From the NCBI GenBank assembly GCA_964462985.1, contig CAYXAA010000012.1:1-64000 (forward strand): a stretch of DNA of 64,000 nucleotides, given 5' to 3'. The notes below the pieces were generated by a model. That model ran no database searches and had not been told where the DNA came from. It worked only from the letters and a program-made list of their open reading frames with translations. Of the stretch, positions 50,995 to 60,394 are shown piece after piece (the stretch's first letter is position 1; each line of letters opens with the position of its first letter). Origin of the DNA: CAYXAA01 sp964462985. GTDB taxonomy: Bacteria > Pseudomonadota > Alphaproteobacteria > Rhizobiales > Stappiaceae. The position numbers were made by a program, and so were the translations under genes.

Positions 50995-52773
50995 TCAGAA
51001 CCTGTAGGCGGTACGAAATCCGCCCCAATGGCGGCCATCGATGAAGATTGGCGCGTCGGTTTCGCGCATCCACACCACCGTGCCGTTGCCCATGTTGCGC
51101 GGATAGGTCTGCAGCAGGAACGGCCTGGTGTTGCGCGCGGCGCAAAGGCCGGCGCGGTCGTCGAAGACCCGCTTGTTGCGGCAGTTGGCCGCGTTCCAGG
51201 CCGGGTCGCCGGGCTTTTGCGGCTTGGAATAAATCAGGTTGTGCACCGGCAGATAGCCATTGCGATCGACAGCGGCGCAAAACACCATCGCCGGCGACTT
51301 CTGCAGGATGTCCTCCTGGATCGGTGGCAGGATCTCTTCCAGCACACCAAGCGCGCGGGTCTCGAACTGCTGTGGGTCCGTTTCGGGAATCGGCCGGTAG
51401 TCGGTGTCGAACAGGTCATCGAGCGTCAGGCGGCGTCGCGCCACCGCATCCTGCATTGCCGCGACGATGCGGGCCGCGCCGTCCCGGGCGACTCCGATGT
51501 AATGCTCCGTTTCGCGCTCAAGCCGCGCGATCAAGCCGGCGACGGCCTCGCTTGCGGTTTCATCGAGCCTGTCGAAGGCGCAGTGCAGCCCATTCTCGGA
51601 CCGGCCGACCAGACGGACCGACAGCTGGCAGACGCCGGCGAGATCGAGGACGCCGGTGGCGGGCGGCATGATGTCGACATCGTCGTCCTCCGGCTTCAGC
51701 AGCACACCTCCGAGAGAGAGGTCGCGGGTTCTGACCTTCAAGGTCTGGCCCTTGATCGCGAGGCTGCCGGCGCGCTCGACGGGGTAGCGGTCGTGCTGCC
51801 GGCGGTCGCCAAGCGTGCTTTGCCGGATCATCATGGTGAAGCGCTGGTTCAGCGCCGCCCCTTTGGTGCTCATGACGTCGCTGGCCTTGCGCGCGGCCGC
51901 ACCCGATTCCTCGACAAGATCGGCCGCGGCGGCGATGGCATCCACCTTACCGGATACCGCGCGCACGAAGTCGGCGGTCTGGCGGGCAGCGGCGTTGATC
52001 TCGTTCGTGGTGGAGACCTGCTGCTGCACGGCATCGGCGACGGCCGAGAAGCTCGGCCGAATGTCGCCGATCACCTGAATGATCCGGTCTACGGCCTGGA
52101 TGCTACCTTCCGCCGACTGCTGCAGCCGCGCAATATTGGCGATGATCTCGTCCGTCGCCTTCTGCGTTTCCACCGACAGCGACTTGACCTCGTTGGCAAC
52201 AACCGAGAAGCCGCGGCCCGCTTCCCCTGCCCTCGCCGCCTCGATCGTGGCATTGAGCGCAAGAAGATTGGTCTGCTTGGCGACGTCCGAGATCAGGCGC
52301 ACGACGCTGGCAATCGCGTCGATCGCACCCTTGAGGTCCTGGATGCCGGTGCTGGCGGAATCGGCAACCGTGCGCGCTTCGTCCGCCAGCTGGCTGGACT
52401 GCTTGACCTGCTCGTCAATCTGGCTGCTCGCGGTGACGAGGTGCTCGATCGCATCGGCGAGTTCGCGCGCGTTCGCAGTCGCCGTCTCGGATTCCGTCCG
52501 CAGCAATTGCGTATCGGAGCGGATTTCTCCGAGCCGCTGCAGCTGATCCTCGATCCGGCCGGCCAGTTCTTCGGCACCGCCGGAGATCATTTTTGCTGCA
52601 GCGCGAAGATCGGATTCGATCAGATCGAAAGTATGAGAAAATTGTTCGGCCCGTCCGGTGTCGCGTTCGGGAGCCTCAGGCGCTGATGCATCTGGAGTTG
52701 CAGATGCATCCTCAACGGCATCGGTGTCTTGATTATTTTTCTTGAGCACCCGAAGACGATTGAACATGGTCAT
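50995..52773 (-). CDS. Soluble methyl-accepting protein with PilZ domain and C-terminal sensor-like part
   Basis: 592 residues with no TM segment. The N-terminal half (about 60-300) is an MCP signalling coiled-coil with the tip ISDVAKQTNLLALNATIEAA and GRGFSVVANEVKSLS. A PilZ-like domain follows (about 322-420): RRQHDRYPVERAG (RxxxR) and TRDLSLGGVLL (DxSxxG), the c-di-GMP contact motifs. The C-terminus (about 470-592) is a small-molecule-sensing-like region ending HWGGFRTAYRF. The order, signalling part first, is the reverse of usual chemoreceptors. It may link c-di-GMP to a chemotaxis-type kinase. Confidence 0.85.
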   Translation of the reverse strand: MTMFNRLRVLKKNNQDTDAVEDASATPDASAPEAPERDTGRAEQFSHTFDLIESDLRAAAKMISGGAEELAGRIEDQLQRLGEIRSDTQLLRTESETATANARELADAIEHLVTASSQIDEQVKQSSQLADEARTVADSASTGIQDLKGAIDAIASVVRLISDVAKQTNLLALNATIEAARAGEAGRGFSVVANEVKSLSVETQKATDEIIANIARLQQSAEGSIQAVDRIIQVIGDIRPSFSAVADAVQQQVSTTNEINAAARQTADFVRAVSGKVDAIAAAADLVEESGAAARKASDVMSTKGAALNQRFTMMIRQSTLGDRRQHDRYPVERAGSLAIKGQTLKVRTRDLSLGGVLLKPEDDDVDIMPPATGVLDLAGVCQLSVRLVGRSENGLHCAFDRLDETASEAVAGLIARLERETEHYIGVARDGAARIVAAMQDAVARRRLTLDDLFDTDYRPIPETDPQQFETRALGVLEEILPPIQEDILQKSPAMVFCAAVDRNGYLPVHNLIYSKPQKPGDPAWNAANCRNKRVFDDRAGLCAARNTRPFLLQTYPRNMGNGTVVWMRETDAPIFIDGRHWGGFRTAYRF

Positions 52774-52963
52774 GGCCGTTGCCTTTGATGCAATTCTCTT
52801 GCTGAATCCCTACGGCAATATCGCTTTCTATTTTTGAACAATGCGTTAATCGAAGTTGAAGCCACCAAGAGCGCGCCCGCGCTTTGCCTCGGCCGGATCC
52901 CATGATACACCGCGCTCGAATTGGCCTCGCTTGCGGACGGCCATATCGGAGGTTCGACGCTGG

Positions 52964-53668
52964 ATGAGTGATCGGCTGAAGCAGTTGGCCGCGGCGGCCG
53001 CACTGGAGGAGGTCGTGCACGGCATGCGGCTCGGCCTCGGCACCGGATCGACGGCCGAACACCTCGTCCGGCTGCTCGGAGAACGCGTCCGCGGCGGCCT
53101 CGACGTCGTGGGAGTGCCGACCTCCGAGCGCACGGCTGCGCTCGCCGGCGAGCACGGCATACGGCTGGCCACGCTTGACGAGTTGCCGGAACTGGACCTG
53201 ACGATCGACGGTGCCGACGAGTTGGACGGCGCTCTGACCCTGATCAAGGGCGGCGGCGGGGCGCTCCTGCGCGAGAAGATCGTCGCCACCGCATCGAAGC
53301 GCATGGTGGTGATTGCCGACGCCAGCAAGCGCGTCGATCGGGTCGGGGCGTTCCCCCTGCCGATTGAAGTGGTCCCCTTCGGCCTCGGCGCGACGCGAAA
53401 GGCCATCGCGCGGACCCTGGAAGCGCAGGGCTATGACGCCGAACTGTCGATCCGCGGCGGTGTGGACTCGCCGTATCTGACGGACGGTCAGCACCATATT
53501 CTGGACGCCAAGCTGGGAGAGATCGACGATCCAGCAAAGCTCGCGTCGGCACTGCTCGCCATTCCGGGGGTCGTCGATCACGGGCTTTTCATCGGCATCG
53601 CCGACGCCGCCTATATCGCCGGAGAAGGCGGCGTCGTCCGGCTGGAAGCCGCACGCCGGACATCCTAG
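52964..53668 (+). CDS. rpiA: Ribose-5-phosphate isomerase A
   Basis: Interconverts ribose-5-P and ribulose-5-P in the pentose phosphate pathway. LGLGTGSTAEH, DLTIDGADELD and KGGGGALLREKIVA are the RpiA motifs; 234 residues. ATG at 52964 with GGAGG 11 bp upstream; the longer frame to 52856 is not used. Followed by the DUF2059 gene and gor. Confidence 0.95.
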   Translation: MSDRLKQLAAAAALEEVVHGMRLGLGTGSTAEHLVRLLGERVRGGLDVVGVPTSERTAALAGEHGIRLATLDELPELDLTIDGADELDGALTLIKGGGGALLREKIVATASKRMVVIADASKRVDRVGAFPLPIEVVPFGLGATRKAIARTLEAQGYDAELSIRGGVDSPYLTDGQHHILDAKLGEIDDPAKLASALLAIPGVVDHGLFIGIADAAYIAGEGGVVRLEAARRTS

Positions 53669-53722
53669 GACCCCACCACCGATCGTCCCATCGCCAGAAC
53701 AGCAAGTTCGAGGGAGAAGTTT

Positions 53723-54232
53723 ATGACCCGCTTAAACAAAATTCGCTCTGCCCTGGGTGCCGCGGCCCTTGTGGCGATCTCGCTGCAGCCGGGGCTTTCG
53801 GCGGCCCAGAACGTGCCGCAGTCGCATCTCGACGCCGCGCGGGATGCGGTGGTGGCCGCCCGCGCGCTGTCGGCCTTCGACGACATCCTGCCGAACCTTG
53901 CGGAGCAGACCCGCACCATCTTCATCCGCAACGATCCGGCCGCCACGGCCGTGATCGAGGAAGTGGTCAACGAGGTCGCCCTCAAGATGGTCGAAAAGCG
54001 CCAGGAGCTGAACAAGGCCGTCTTCGAAGTCTGGGCGCGCCGGTTGACCGAGGAAGATCTCAGGGAGATTACCGCGTTCTACAGGTCGCCCGTCGGCAAG
54101 AAGCTGGCAGAGTTCGGCCCGGAGCTCACCGCACTGTCGCTCGGCGCTGCCAAGCTGTGGACCGACACCATGTCGGAGCTGATGATCAGGGAGGTCGGAG
54201 CCGAACTGAGGAAACGCGGCGTCATCGAATGA
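53723..54232 (+). CDS. DUF2059 protein, exported
   Basis: Signal peptide (about 1-28, ending LSAAQ), then a helical domain with TEEDLREITAFYRSPVGKKL, typical of DUF2059. 169 residues. Function not known; it lies between rpiA and gor in the same direction, a neighbourhood kept in related genomes. Confidence 0.88.
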   Translation: MTRLNKIRSALGAAALVAISLQPGLSAAQNVPQSHLDAARDAVVAARALSAFDDILPNLAEQTRTIFIRNDPAATAVIEEVVNEVALKMVEKRQELNKAVFEVWARRLTEEDLREITAFYRSPVGKKLAEFGPELTALSLGAAKLWTDTMSELMIREVGAELRKRGVIE

Positions 54233-54351
54233 TGCCGTGACTTGCGGCATTCGCCCGGGACTGACGCAAGCATGTCCACCGACCGCCCCTGCGCGGTCGC
54301 CTCGCGCCTTCGCCCGGGACCGATTGAAGGTCTGCTGATTTGGGGAGCGCC

Positions 54352-55725
54352 ATGGCGGAGTTCGACTACGATCTGTTCGTGATCGGCGGCGGTTCGGGCG
54401 GGGTGCGGGCGGCCCGTATCGCCGCGGGATACGGCGCGCGCGTCGGCATCGCCGAGGAATACCGCTATGGCGGCACCTGCGTGATCAGGGGCTGCGTTCC
54501 GAAAAAGCTGCTCGTCTACGCCTCGAAGTTTTCCGATGAGTTCGAAGATGCTGCCGGGTTCGGCTGGACGGTCGGCGAGCGCTCGTTCGATTGGCAGACG
54601 CTGATCCACGCCAAGGACCGCGAGATCGCCCGGCTGGAAGGCATCTATCGCCGCAATCTGGAGCGGGCGGGCGTGGAGCTCCACGACACCCGGGCGGTGA
54701 TCGAGGGTCCACACACGGTCCGGATGCTGTCAACTGACCGCCGTGTTACGGCAAAGGTCATCCTCATCGCGACCGGCGCCACACCGAACGTCGACCCGAC
54801 CCTTCGCGGCGGCGAACACGTCATCACCTCGAACGAGGCGTTCCACCTGACAGATTTTCCCAGTCGGATCGTGGTCGCCGGCGGCGGCTATATCGCGGTG
54901 GAGTTCGCCGGCATCTTCAACGGCCTGGGCGCCGACACCACGTTGATCTACCGCGGCTCGGAAATCCTGCGCGGCTTTGATCCGGACCTGCGCAGAACCC
55001 TTCACGAGGAAATGGAGAAGAAGGGCATTCGCGTCATCTGCGGCGATGTCTTCCATTCGATCGAGAAGACCGATCAGGGGCTCACGGGCCTCACCCGCAG
55101 CGGAACCGTGCTCGAGGCCGACCAGATCCTGTTTGCGATCGGCCGGCGGCCGAACACCGCAGGACTCGGACTGGAGACGGTCGGTGTCGCGACCGACGAC
55201 GCCGGCGCCATCGTGGTCGACACCTTCTCGAGAACCAGTGTGGACCATATCTATGCCGTGGGCGACGTCACAAACCGGGTCAATCTGACGCCGGTCGCGA
55301 TCCGCGAGGGGCATGCGTTTGCCGACACGGTGTTTGGCGGCAAGGAGTGGGCGGCCGACCACGCCCTGATCCCGACGGCCGTGTTCTCGCAGCCCGAGAT
55401 CGGGACTGTCGGTCTGACAGAAGAACAGGCGCTGGAGGCGGCAAAGCGGGTTGATGTCTATCGTTCGACGTTCCGGCCGATGAAGCATACGCTATCGGGA
55501 CGTGACGAGAAGATGCTGATGAAGCTTCTGGTCGACGCCGATACCGACAAGGTTCTCGGCGTCCATATTCTGGGAGCCGATGCCGGCGAGATGGCGCAGC
55601 TTGTCGGCATTGCCCTGAAGATGGGAGCCACAAAGGCCGATTTCGATGCCACCATGGCCGTTCACCCGACAGCGGCCGAAGAACTGGTGACCATGCGCGA
55701 GCCGAGCGAGCGCCTGACGGTGTGA
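54352..55725 (+). CDS. gor: Glutathione-disulfide reductase
   Basis: NADPH-dependent flavoenzyme that keeps glutathione reduced. FAD motif IGGGSGG, redox Cys43 and Cys48 in GGTCVIRGCVPKKL, NAD(P) site VVAGGGYIAVEFAG, and C-terminal VHPTAAEELVT with the active-site His. 457 residues from the second ATG; the ATG at 54340 is also in frame. The gamma-glutamylcyclotransferase follows, giving a glutathione-related pair. Confidence 0.95.
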   Translation: MAEFDYDLFVIGGGSGGVRAARIAAGYGARVGIAEEYRYGGTCVIRGCVPKKLLVYASKFSDEFEDAAGFGWTVGERSFDWQTLIHAKDREIARLEGIYRRNLERAGVELHDTRAVIEGPHTVRMLSTDRRVTAKVILIATGATPNVDPTLRGGEHVITSNEAFHLTDFPSRIVVAGGGYIAVEFAGIFNGLGADTTLIYRGSEILRGFDPDLRRTLHEEMEKKGIRVICGDVFHSIEKTDQGLTGLTRSGTVLEADQILFAIGRRPNTAGLGLETVGVATDDAGAIVVDTFSRTSVDHIYAVGDVTNRVNLTPVAIREGHAFADTVFGGKEWAADHALIPTAVFSQPEIGTVGLTEEQALEAAKRVDVYRSTFRPMKHTLSGRDEKMLMKLLVDADTDKVLGVHILGADAGEMAQLVGIALKMGATKADFDATMAVHPTAAEELVTMREPSERLTV

Positions 55726-55808
55726 CGGAAACGATCGGTCTGGATGTGAAGACGGCCGATCGCAATCAAAGGCCGGGGCGGCCCGGACGACCGCAACCTG
55801 GAGGAAGC

Positions 55809-56396
55809 ATGCGGGTCCGCTGTTTCGGCTATGGCTCGCTCGTCAATGCCAAGACGCTCGATCCGGACGCTGACATCGTGCCGTGCCAGCTCCGCGGCTG
55901 GGTCCGCGAATGGCGCGTTCGGGGACGCACCGGGATTGCGGGCGGTGCATGCGCCTTGACCGTCCGGCCGGAAGCTGGCAGTGCGATCCAGGGCGTCCTG
56001 ATCGGCCACCCGATCGAGCGGTTGACCGACCTCGACCGGCGCGAACGGCGCTACGACCGGGTGAACGGGTTGACTCCCGACCTGCAGATGGCCGGGCCGG
56101 ACCTGTCGCCGGAGCCGGCGTTTCTCTACCGGGCCAAGACCGAGCACTACGGCTGGGGCGACGACGATCATCCTATCCTGCAAAGCTATCTCGATTGCGT
56201 GCTCGACGGCTTTCACGCCCTGTGGGGCGAGGCGGGCGTGCGGCATTTCCTCGCCACGACCGACGGCTGGCATGTCCCCGTGCTGGCGGATCGCGACAGC
56301 CCGCGGTACGTGCGTGCCGTCACTCTCGACCCGTTCGTCCGAGAGTTGATCGACGACCTTCTTGCCGAACGCTCGCTTCGCTTTCTGCGCGGCTAG
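55809..56396 (+). CDS. Gamma-glutamylcyclotransferase family protein
   Basis: Begins MRVRCFGYGSLVNAKTL; the FGYGSL loop is the family signature, and RRERRYDRV carries a possible catalytic acid. 195 residues. GGAGG lies 5 bp before the ATG; the frame from 55722 overlaps gor and is not used. It probably releases 5-oxoproline from a gamma-glutamyl substrate, perhaps glutathione-linked as the neighbour suggests. Confidence 0.85.
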   Translation: MRVRCFGYGSLVNAKTLDPDADIVPCQLRGWVREWRVRGRTGIAGGACALTVRPEAGSAIQGVLIGHPIERLTDLDRRERRYDRVNGLTPDLQMAGPDLSPEPAFLYRAKTEHYGWGDDDHPILQSYLDCVLDGFHALWGEAGVRHFLATTDGWHVPVLADRDSPRYVRAVTLDPFVRELIDDLLAERSLRFLRG

Positions 56397-56697
56397 ACCG
56401 CTGCACCCGACAGCCGGAGATCGGCCGGCGCAGGGCGTGCCATCCCCTATAGTCACCCGGCGGAGAGATGTGTATAACCCCGCGAACGTATCGAAGGTGG
56501 CCGCCGTCTGACGCCGGCCGCCGCCGTTTCGGTGTACGGCCTGAGGGCCGACGATGATGCCGGACTGTGGACGTGGCGGCCCGTGCCGATGCTCTGCAGA
56601 CTCCTGCAAGAAGCGGGTGTCGCAGGCGGTCCAAGGCTGGCGGCCGTTTTGAAACCGCATGAAGACTTGCTGCGGTACTGGTTCGGGAGTGCGTGAC
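56397..56697. other. Intergenic region before DAHP synthase
   Basis: Nothing recognised. No ribosome site supports the short frames here. The promoter for the DAHP synthase gene should lie inside but is not evident. Confidence 0.5.
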
Positions 56698-58080
56698 ATG
56701 GCGGAGAAGTGGGCACCGGATACTTGGCGGTCGAAGCCGATCGTGCAGGTGCCGGACTATCCCGATCCCGAGGCCCTGGCCGATGTCGAACGTCGGCTTG
56801 CAACGTTTCCGCCCCTGGTCTTCGCCGGTGAGGCGCGCCAGCTTAAGGCGAAGCTGGCAGAGGTGGCAGCAGGACGAGGGTTTCTGCTGCAGGGCGGCGA
56901 CTGCGCCGAAAGCTTCGCCGAGCATCACGCCGATCATATTCGCGACTTCTTCCGCGTCTTCCTGCAGATGGCGGTGGTGCTGACCTATGCCGGCGCGCAG
57001 CCGGTGGTGAAGGTCGGACGCATCGCCGGCCAGTTCGCCAAGCCGCGTTCGTCGCCGGTCGAGAAGCAGGGTGATGTCGAGCTGCCGAGCTACCGCGGCG
57101 ACATCGTCAACGACATTGCCTTCACCCCCGAAAGCCGCATTCCGGATCCGCAACGCCAGGTGATGGCCTACCGCCAGTCGGCCGCGACCCTGAACCTGTT
57201 GCGCGCCTTCGCCCAAGGCGGTTTCGCCAATCTCGATCATGTCCACCAGTGGATGCTCGGCTTCGTCAAGGACAGCCCGCAGAACCATCGCTATCAGGCA
57301 TTGGCAGACCGGATCTCCGAGGCCCTGGCCTTCATGCGGGCCTGCGGCATCGACCCCGACTCGGCGCCGCAGCTGCAGTCGACCGATTTCTTCACCAGCC
57401 ACGAAGCGCTGCTGCTCGGCTACGAGCAGGCGCTGACCCGGGTGGATTCGACCTCCGGCGACTGGTATGCCACCTCCGGCCATATGATCTGGATCGGTGA
57501 CCGCACCCGCCAGCCGGACCACGCCCATGTCGAGTTCTTCCGCGGCATCAAGAACCCGATCGGACTGAAGTGCGGGCCGTCGCTGAAGCCGGACGAACTG
57601 CTCCGCCTTACCGATATTCTGAACCCGGACAATGACCCCGGCCGGCTGACGCTGATCTGTCGCTTCGGCGCCGACAAGGTATTTGAAAGCCTTCCCGGGC
57701 TGATCCGCGCGGTCGAGCGCGAGGGCAAGTCGGTGGTGTGGTCCTGCGACCCGATGCATGGCAACACGATCACGGCAGGCGGCTACAAGACGCGCCCATT
57801 CGAGCGAATTCTGAAGGAAGTGGGCGCATTCTTCGCGGTCCACCGTGCCGAGGGCACGCATGCCGGCGGCATCCACGTCGAGATGACCGGCCGCAACGTG
57901 ACGGAGTGCACGGGCGGCGCCCGCGCGCTCACCGCCGATGACCTTGCCGACCGCTATCACACCCACTGCGATCCCCGCCTCAACGCGGAGCAGGCCATCG
58001 AACTCGCCTTCCTGATTGCCGAAAACCTGCGGACGGAACGCGACGACCGCGGCAACCTCGGACAGGCCGTGAACGGGTGA
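56698..58080 (+). CDS. Type II 3-deoxy-7-phosphoheptulonate (DAHP) synthase
   Basis: First step of the shikimate pathway. GGDCAESF with a metal-binding Cys, KVGRIAGQFAKPRS, GLKCGPS and WSCDPMHGNT are the type II (plant-like) signature. 460 residues, no obvious regulatory domain. ATG at 56698; the longer frame from 56659 is not supported. A strong terminator follows at 58234-58265. Confidence 0.95.
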   Translation: MAEKWAPDTWRSKPIVQVPDYPDPEALADVERRLATFPPLVFAGEARQLKAKLAEVAAGRGFLLQGGDCAESFAEHHADHIRDFFRVFLQMAVVLTYAGAQPVVKVGRIAGQFAKPRSSPVEKQGDVELPSYRGDIVNDIAFTPESRIPDPQRQVMAYRQSAATLNLLRAFAQGGFANLDHVHQWMLGFVKDSPQNHRYQALADRISEALAFMRACGIDPDSAPQLQSTDFFTSHEALLLGYEQALTRVDSTSGDWYATSGHMIWIGDRTRQPDHAHVEFFRGIKNPIGLKCGPSLKPDELLRLTDILNPDNDPGRLTLICRFGADKVFESLPGLIRAVEREGKSVVWSCDPMHGNTITAGGYKTRPFERILKEVGAFFAVHRAEGTHAGGIHVEMTGRNVTECTGGARALTADDLADRYHTHCDPRLNAEQAIELAFLIAENLRTERDDRGNLGQAVNG

Positions 58081-58233
58081 GCCGGCAGGACCCGCGTCCG
58101 AACGGCCCGACGATTCGCTGCTGCAGCGCGCTTCCGGCGGCCGATCGCCGCCGGAAACATCGGCAGGCTTGCGTTTCGTTTCGCACGAAGACCGGACAGT
58201 CCTGTTGACGATCTCGGGTACTGTCGCAGGCCC

Positions 58234-58265
58234 AAGGCGCGGGCGTCCGCGCCTTTTCTATTTTG
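58234..58265 (+). terminator. Rho-independent terminator after the DAHP synthase gene
   Basis: AAGGCGCGG pairs with CCGCGCCTT (9 bp, 4-base loop GCGT) followed by TTCTATTTT. About 155 bp after the stop. Confidence 0.93.
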
Positions 58266-58348
58266 CGAATGCCGTCAGCGTGTAAATTGCCGCGAAGGGC
58301 AGAAACGGTCCACAACCAGCGACAAGGGCGGGGCCGGGAGGAGACGAC

Positions 58349-60019
58349 ATGGCGAGCGACATTGATATTGCACGGGCAGCGAAGCTGCGTCCGATCGCCG
58401 AGATCGGTGCAAAACTGGGAATTCCGGACACGGCTCTGGAGCCCTACGGTTCCACCAAAGCCAAGGTCCGCGCTGATTTCATACGCGACCTCGAAACCCG
58501 GCCCGACGGCAAGCTGATCCTTGTTACCGCGATCAGCCCGACCCCGGCGGGTGAAGGCAAGACGACAACGACCGTTGGCCTCGGCGACGGACTCAACCGT
58601 ATCGGCAAGAAGGCGGCGATCTGCCTGCGCGAGCCTTCGCTCGGCCCCTGCTTCGGCATGAAAGGCGGCGCGGCCGGCGGCGGCTACGCCCAGGTCGTTC
58701 CCATGGAGGATATCAACCTCCATTTCACCGGCGACTTCCACGCCATCACATCTGCCCACAACCTGCTGTCGACCCTGATCGACAACCACATCTACTGGGG
58801 CAACGCACTCGACATCGACCCGCGCCGTGTCACCTGGCGCCGGGTGATGGACATGAATGACCGTTCGCTGCGCCACATAGTCACCGGCCTCGGCGGCGTC
58901 GCGAACGGCCTGCCGCGGGAGGCCGGCTTCGACATCACCGTCGCATCCGAAGTGATGGCAATCCTGTGCCTCGCGGCTGATCCCGCCGACCTTCAGCGCC
59001 GGCTCGGTGCGATCATCATCGGCTACCGCCGCGACAGAACGCCGGTCACGGCGCGGGACCTTGAAGCCGACGGCGCCATGACGGTGCTGCTCAAGGATGC
59101 AATGCAGCCCAATCTGGTACAGACGCTCGAGAACAATCCGGCCTTCATCCACGGCGGTCCCTTCGCCAACATCGCCCACGGCTGCAATTCGGTGATGGCG
59201 ACCAAAACGGCGCTGAAGCTGGCCGACTATGTCGTGACGGAAGCCGGTTTCGGCGCCGATCTCGGCGCGGAAAAGTTCTTCGACATCAAGTGCCGCAAGG
59301 CCGGGCTTCACCCCTCGGCCGCGGTGATCGTGGCCACCGTCCGGGCACTCAAGATGAACGGCGGTCTCGGCAAGGATCAGCTCGACACCGAAAACCTGAG
59401 CGCGTTGAAGAGGGGCTGCGCAAATCTCGGCCGGCACATCGACAACGTGAAGCAGTTCGGCGTGCCGGTCGTGGTGGCGATCAACCACTTCACAAGCGAC
59501 ACTGATGCGGAGCTCGACCTCATCAGGACCTATGCCGCCGAGCACGGCGTCGAGGCGATCGTCTGTCGTCACTGGGCGGATGGGTCGGCCGGCTGCGAGC
59601 AGCTTGCCCAGGAGGTGGTGCGGATCGTGGAGAGCGGCGGGGCACAGTTCGCGCCGCTCTACGACGATGACATGCCGCTGTTCGACAAGATCAGGACGAT
59701 CTGCCGGCGGATCTATCGCGCCGATGATGCGGCGGCCGATCAGTCGATCCGCGATCAGCTGCGCAAATGGACCGCGGACGGGTTCGGTCACCTGCCGATC
59801 TGCATGGCCAAGACGCAGTATTCGTTCTCGACCGATCCGAACCTGCGCGGAGCGCCGACCGGCCACATCGTGCCGATCCGCGAGGTCCGCCTCGCCGCCG
59901 GCGCCGGCTTCGTCGTTGCCATCTGCGGAGAGATCATGACGATGCCGGGACTGCCGAAGGTTCCCTCGGCGAACCACATACGGCTTGATCCGACTGGGCA
60001 GATCGAAGGCCTGTTCTAG
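58349..60019 (+). CDS. fhs: Formate-tetrahydrofolate ligase
   Basis: Converts formate, ATP and THF to 10-formyl-THF. P-loop-like TPAGEGKTTTTVGLGDGL, EPSLGPCFGMKGGAAGGGYAQ and GDFHAITSAHNL are the family hallmarks; 556 residues, standard. Single gene after the DAHP synthase terminator. Its presence before the MttB-like and flavoprotein genes suggests a one-carbon neighbourhood. Confidence 0.97.
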   Translation: MASDIDIARAAKLRPIAEIGAKLGIPDTALEPYGSTKAKVRADFIRDLETRPDGKLILVTAISPTPAGEGKTTTTVGLGDGLNRIGKKAAICLREPSLGPCFGMKGGAAGGGYAQVVPMEDINLHFTGDFHAITSAHNLLSTLIDNHIYWGNALDIDPRRVTWRRVMDMNDRSLRHIVTGLGGVANGLPREAGFDITVASEVMAILCLAADPADLQRRLGAIIIGYRRDRTPVTARDLEADGAMTVLLKDAMQPNLVQTLENNPAFIHGGPFANIAHGCNSVMATKTALKLADYVVTEAGFGADLGAEKFFDIKCRKAGLHPSAAVIVATVRALKMNGGLGKDQLDTENLSALKRGCANLGRHIDNVKQFGVPVVVAINHFTSDTDAELDLIRTYAAEHGVEAIVCRHWADGSAGCEQLAQEVVRIVESGGAQFAPLYDDDMPLFDKIRTICRRIYRADDAAADQSIRDQLRKWTADGFGHLPICMAKTQYSFSTDPNLRGAPTGHIVPIREVRLAAGAGFVVAICGEIMTMPGLPKVPSANHIRLDPTGQIEGLF

Positions 60020-60394
60020 ATGTACGCCAATATGGGAGTGTCGTCCAAAGAGATTGACCGAATGCGATGACGTGGCCTTGCGCCCGAGCGTCACGGGCAA
60101 AGCCCGCGGTTCAGGCCGTGTCCAGCGGCCTTATCGACCCTTGGTCTGGCGCATGTCTGCGCTAATCCGCGACATGGCCTCTCGGCCCGGATTGCGCGAT
60201 GCGCCCAACGGCGCGCACGGCCGAGGGTGGCAGCGGGAACCGTCCACACACCCATTGGATTGCTTCGTCGAAGAGCTGTCCTGCCCTAGAATAACGGACA
60301 GCGCTTGCTGTACCGCTTGCAGGCACAGCCGAATCGGCGCGAAACCACAAAGAAGTCGGCAGCAAACCGGCGAGACATTTTGGAAGGAACTGCA
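60020..60394. other. Intergenic region between fhs and the desaturase
   Basis: No gene is supported. I see no terminator after fhs with a U-run. GGAAGGAA just before 60395 is the desaturase ribosome site. Confidence 0.5.

Noticed and set aside
50656..52686. 676-codon plus-strand open frame
   Set aside because: It is a shadow of the MCP/PilZ gene on the other strand; no motif.
57980..60100. 706-codon minus-strand open frame
   Set aside because: It is antisense to DAHP synthase and fhs, both clear genes; long antisense frames are expected at this GC.
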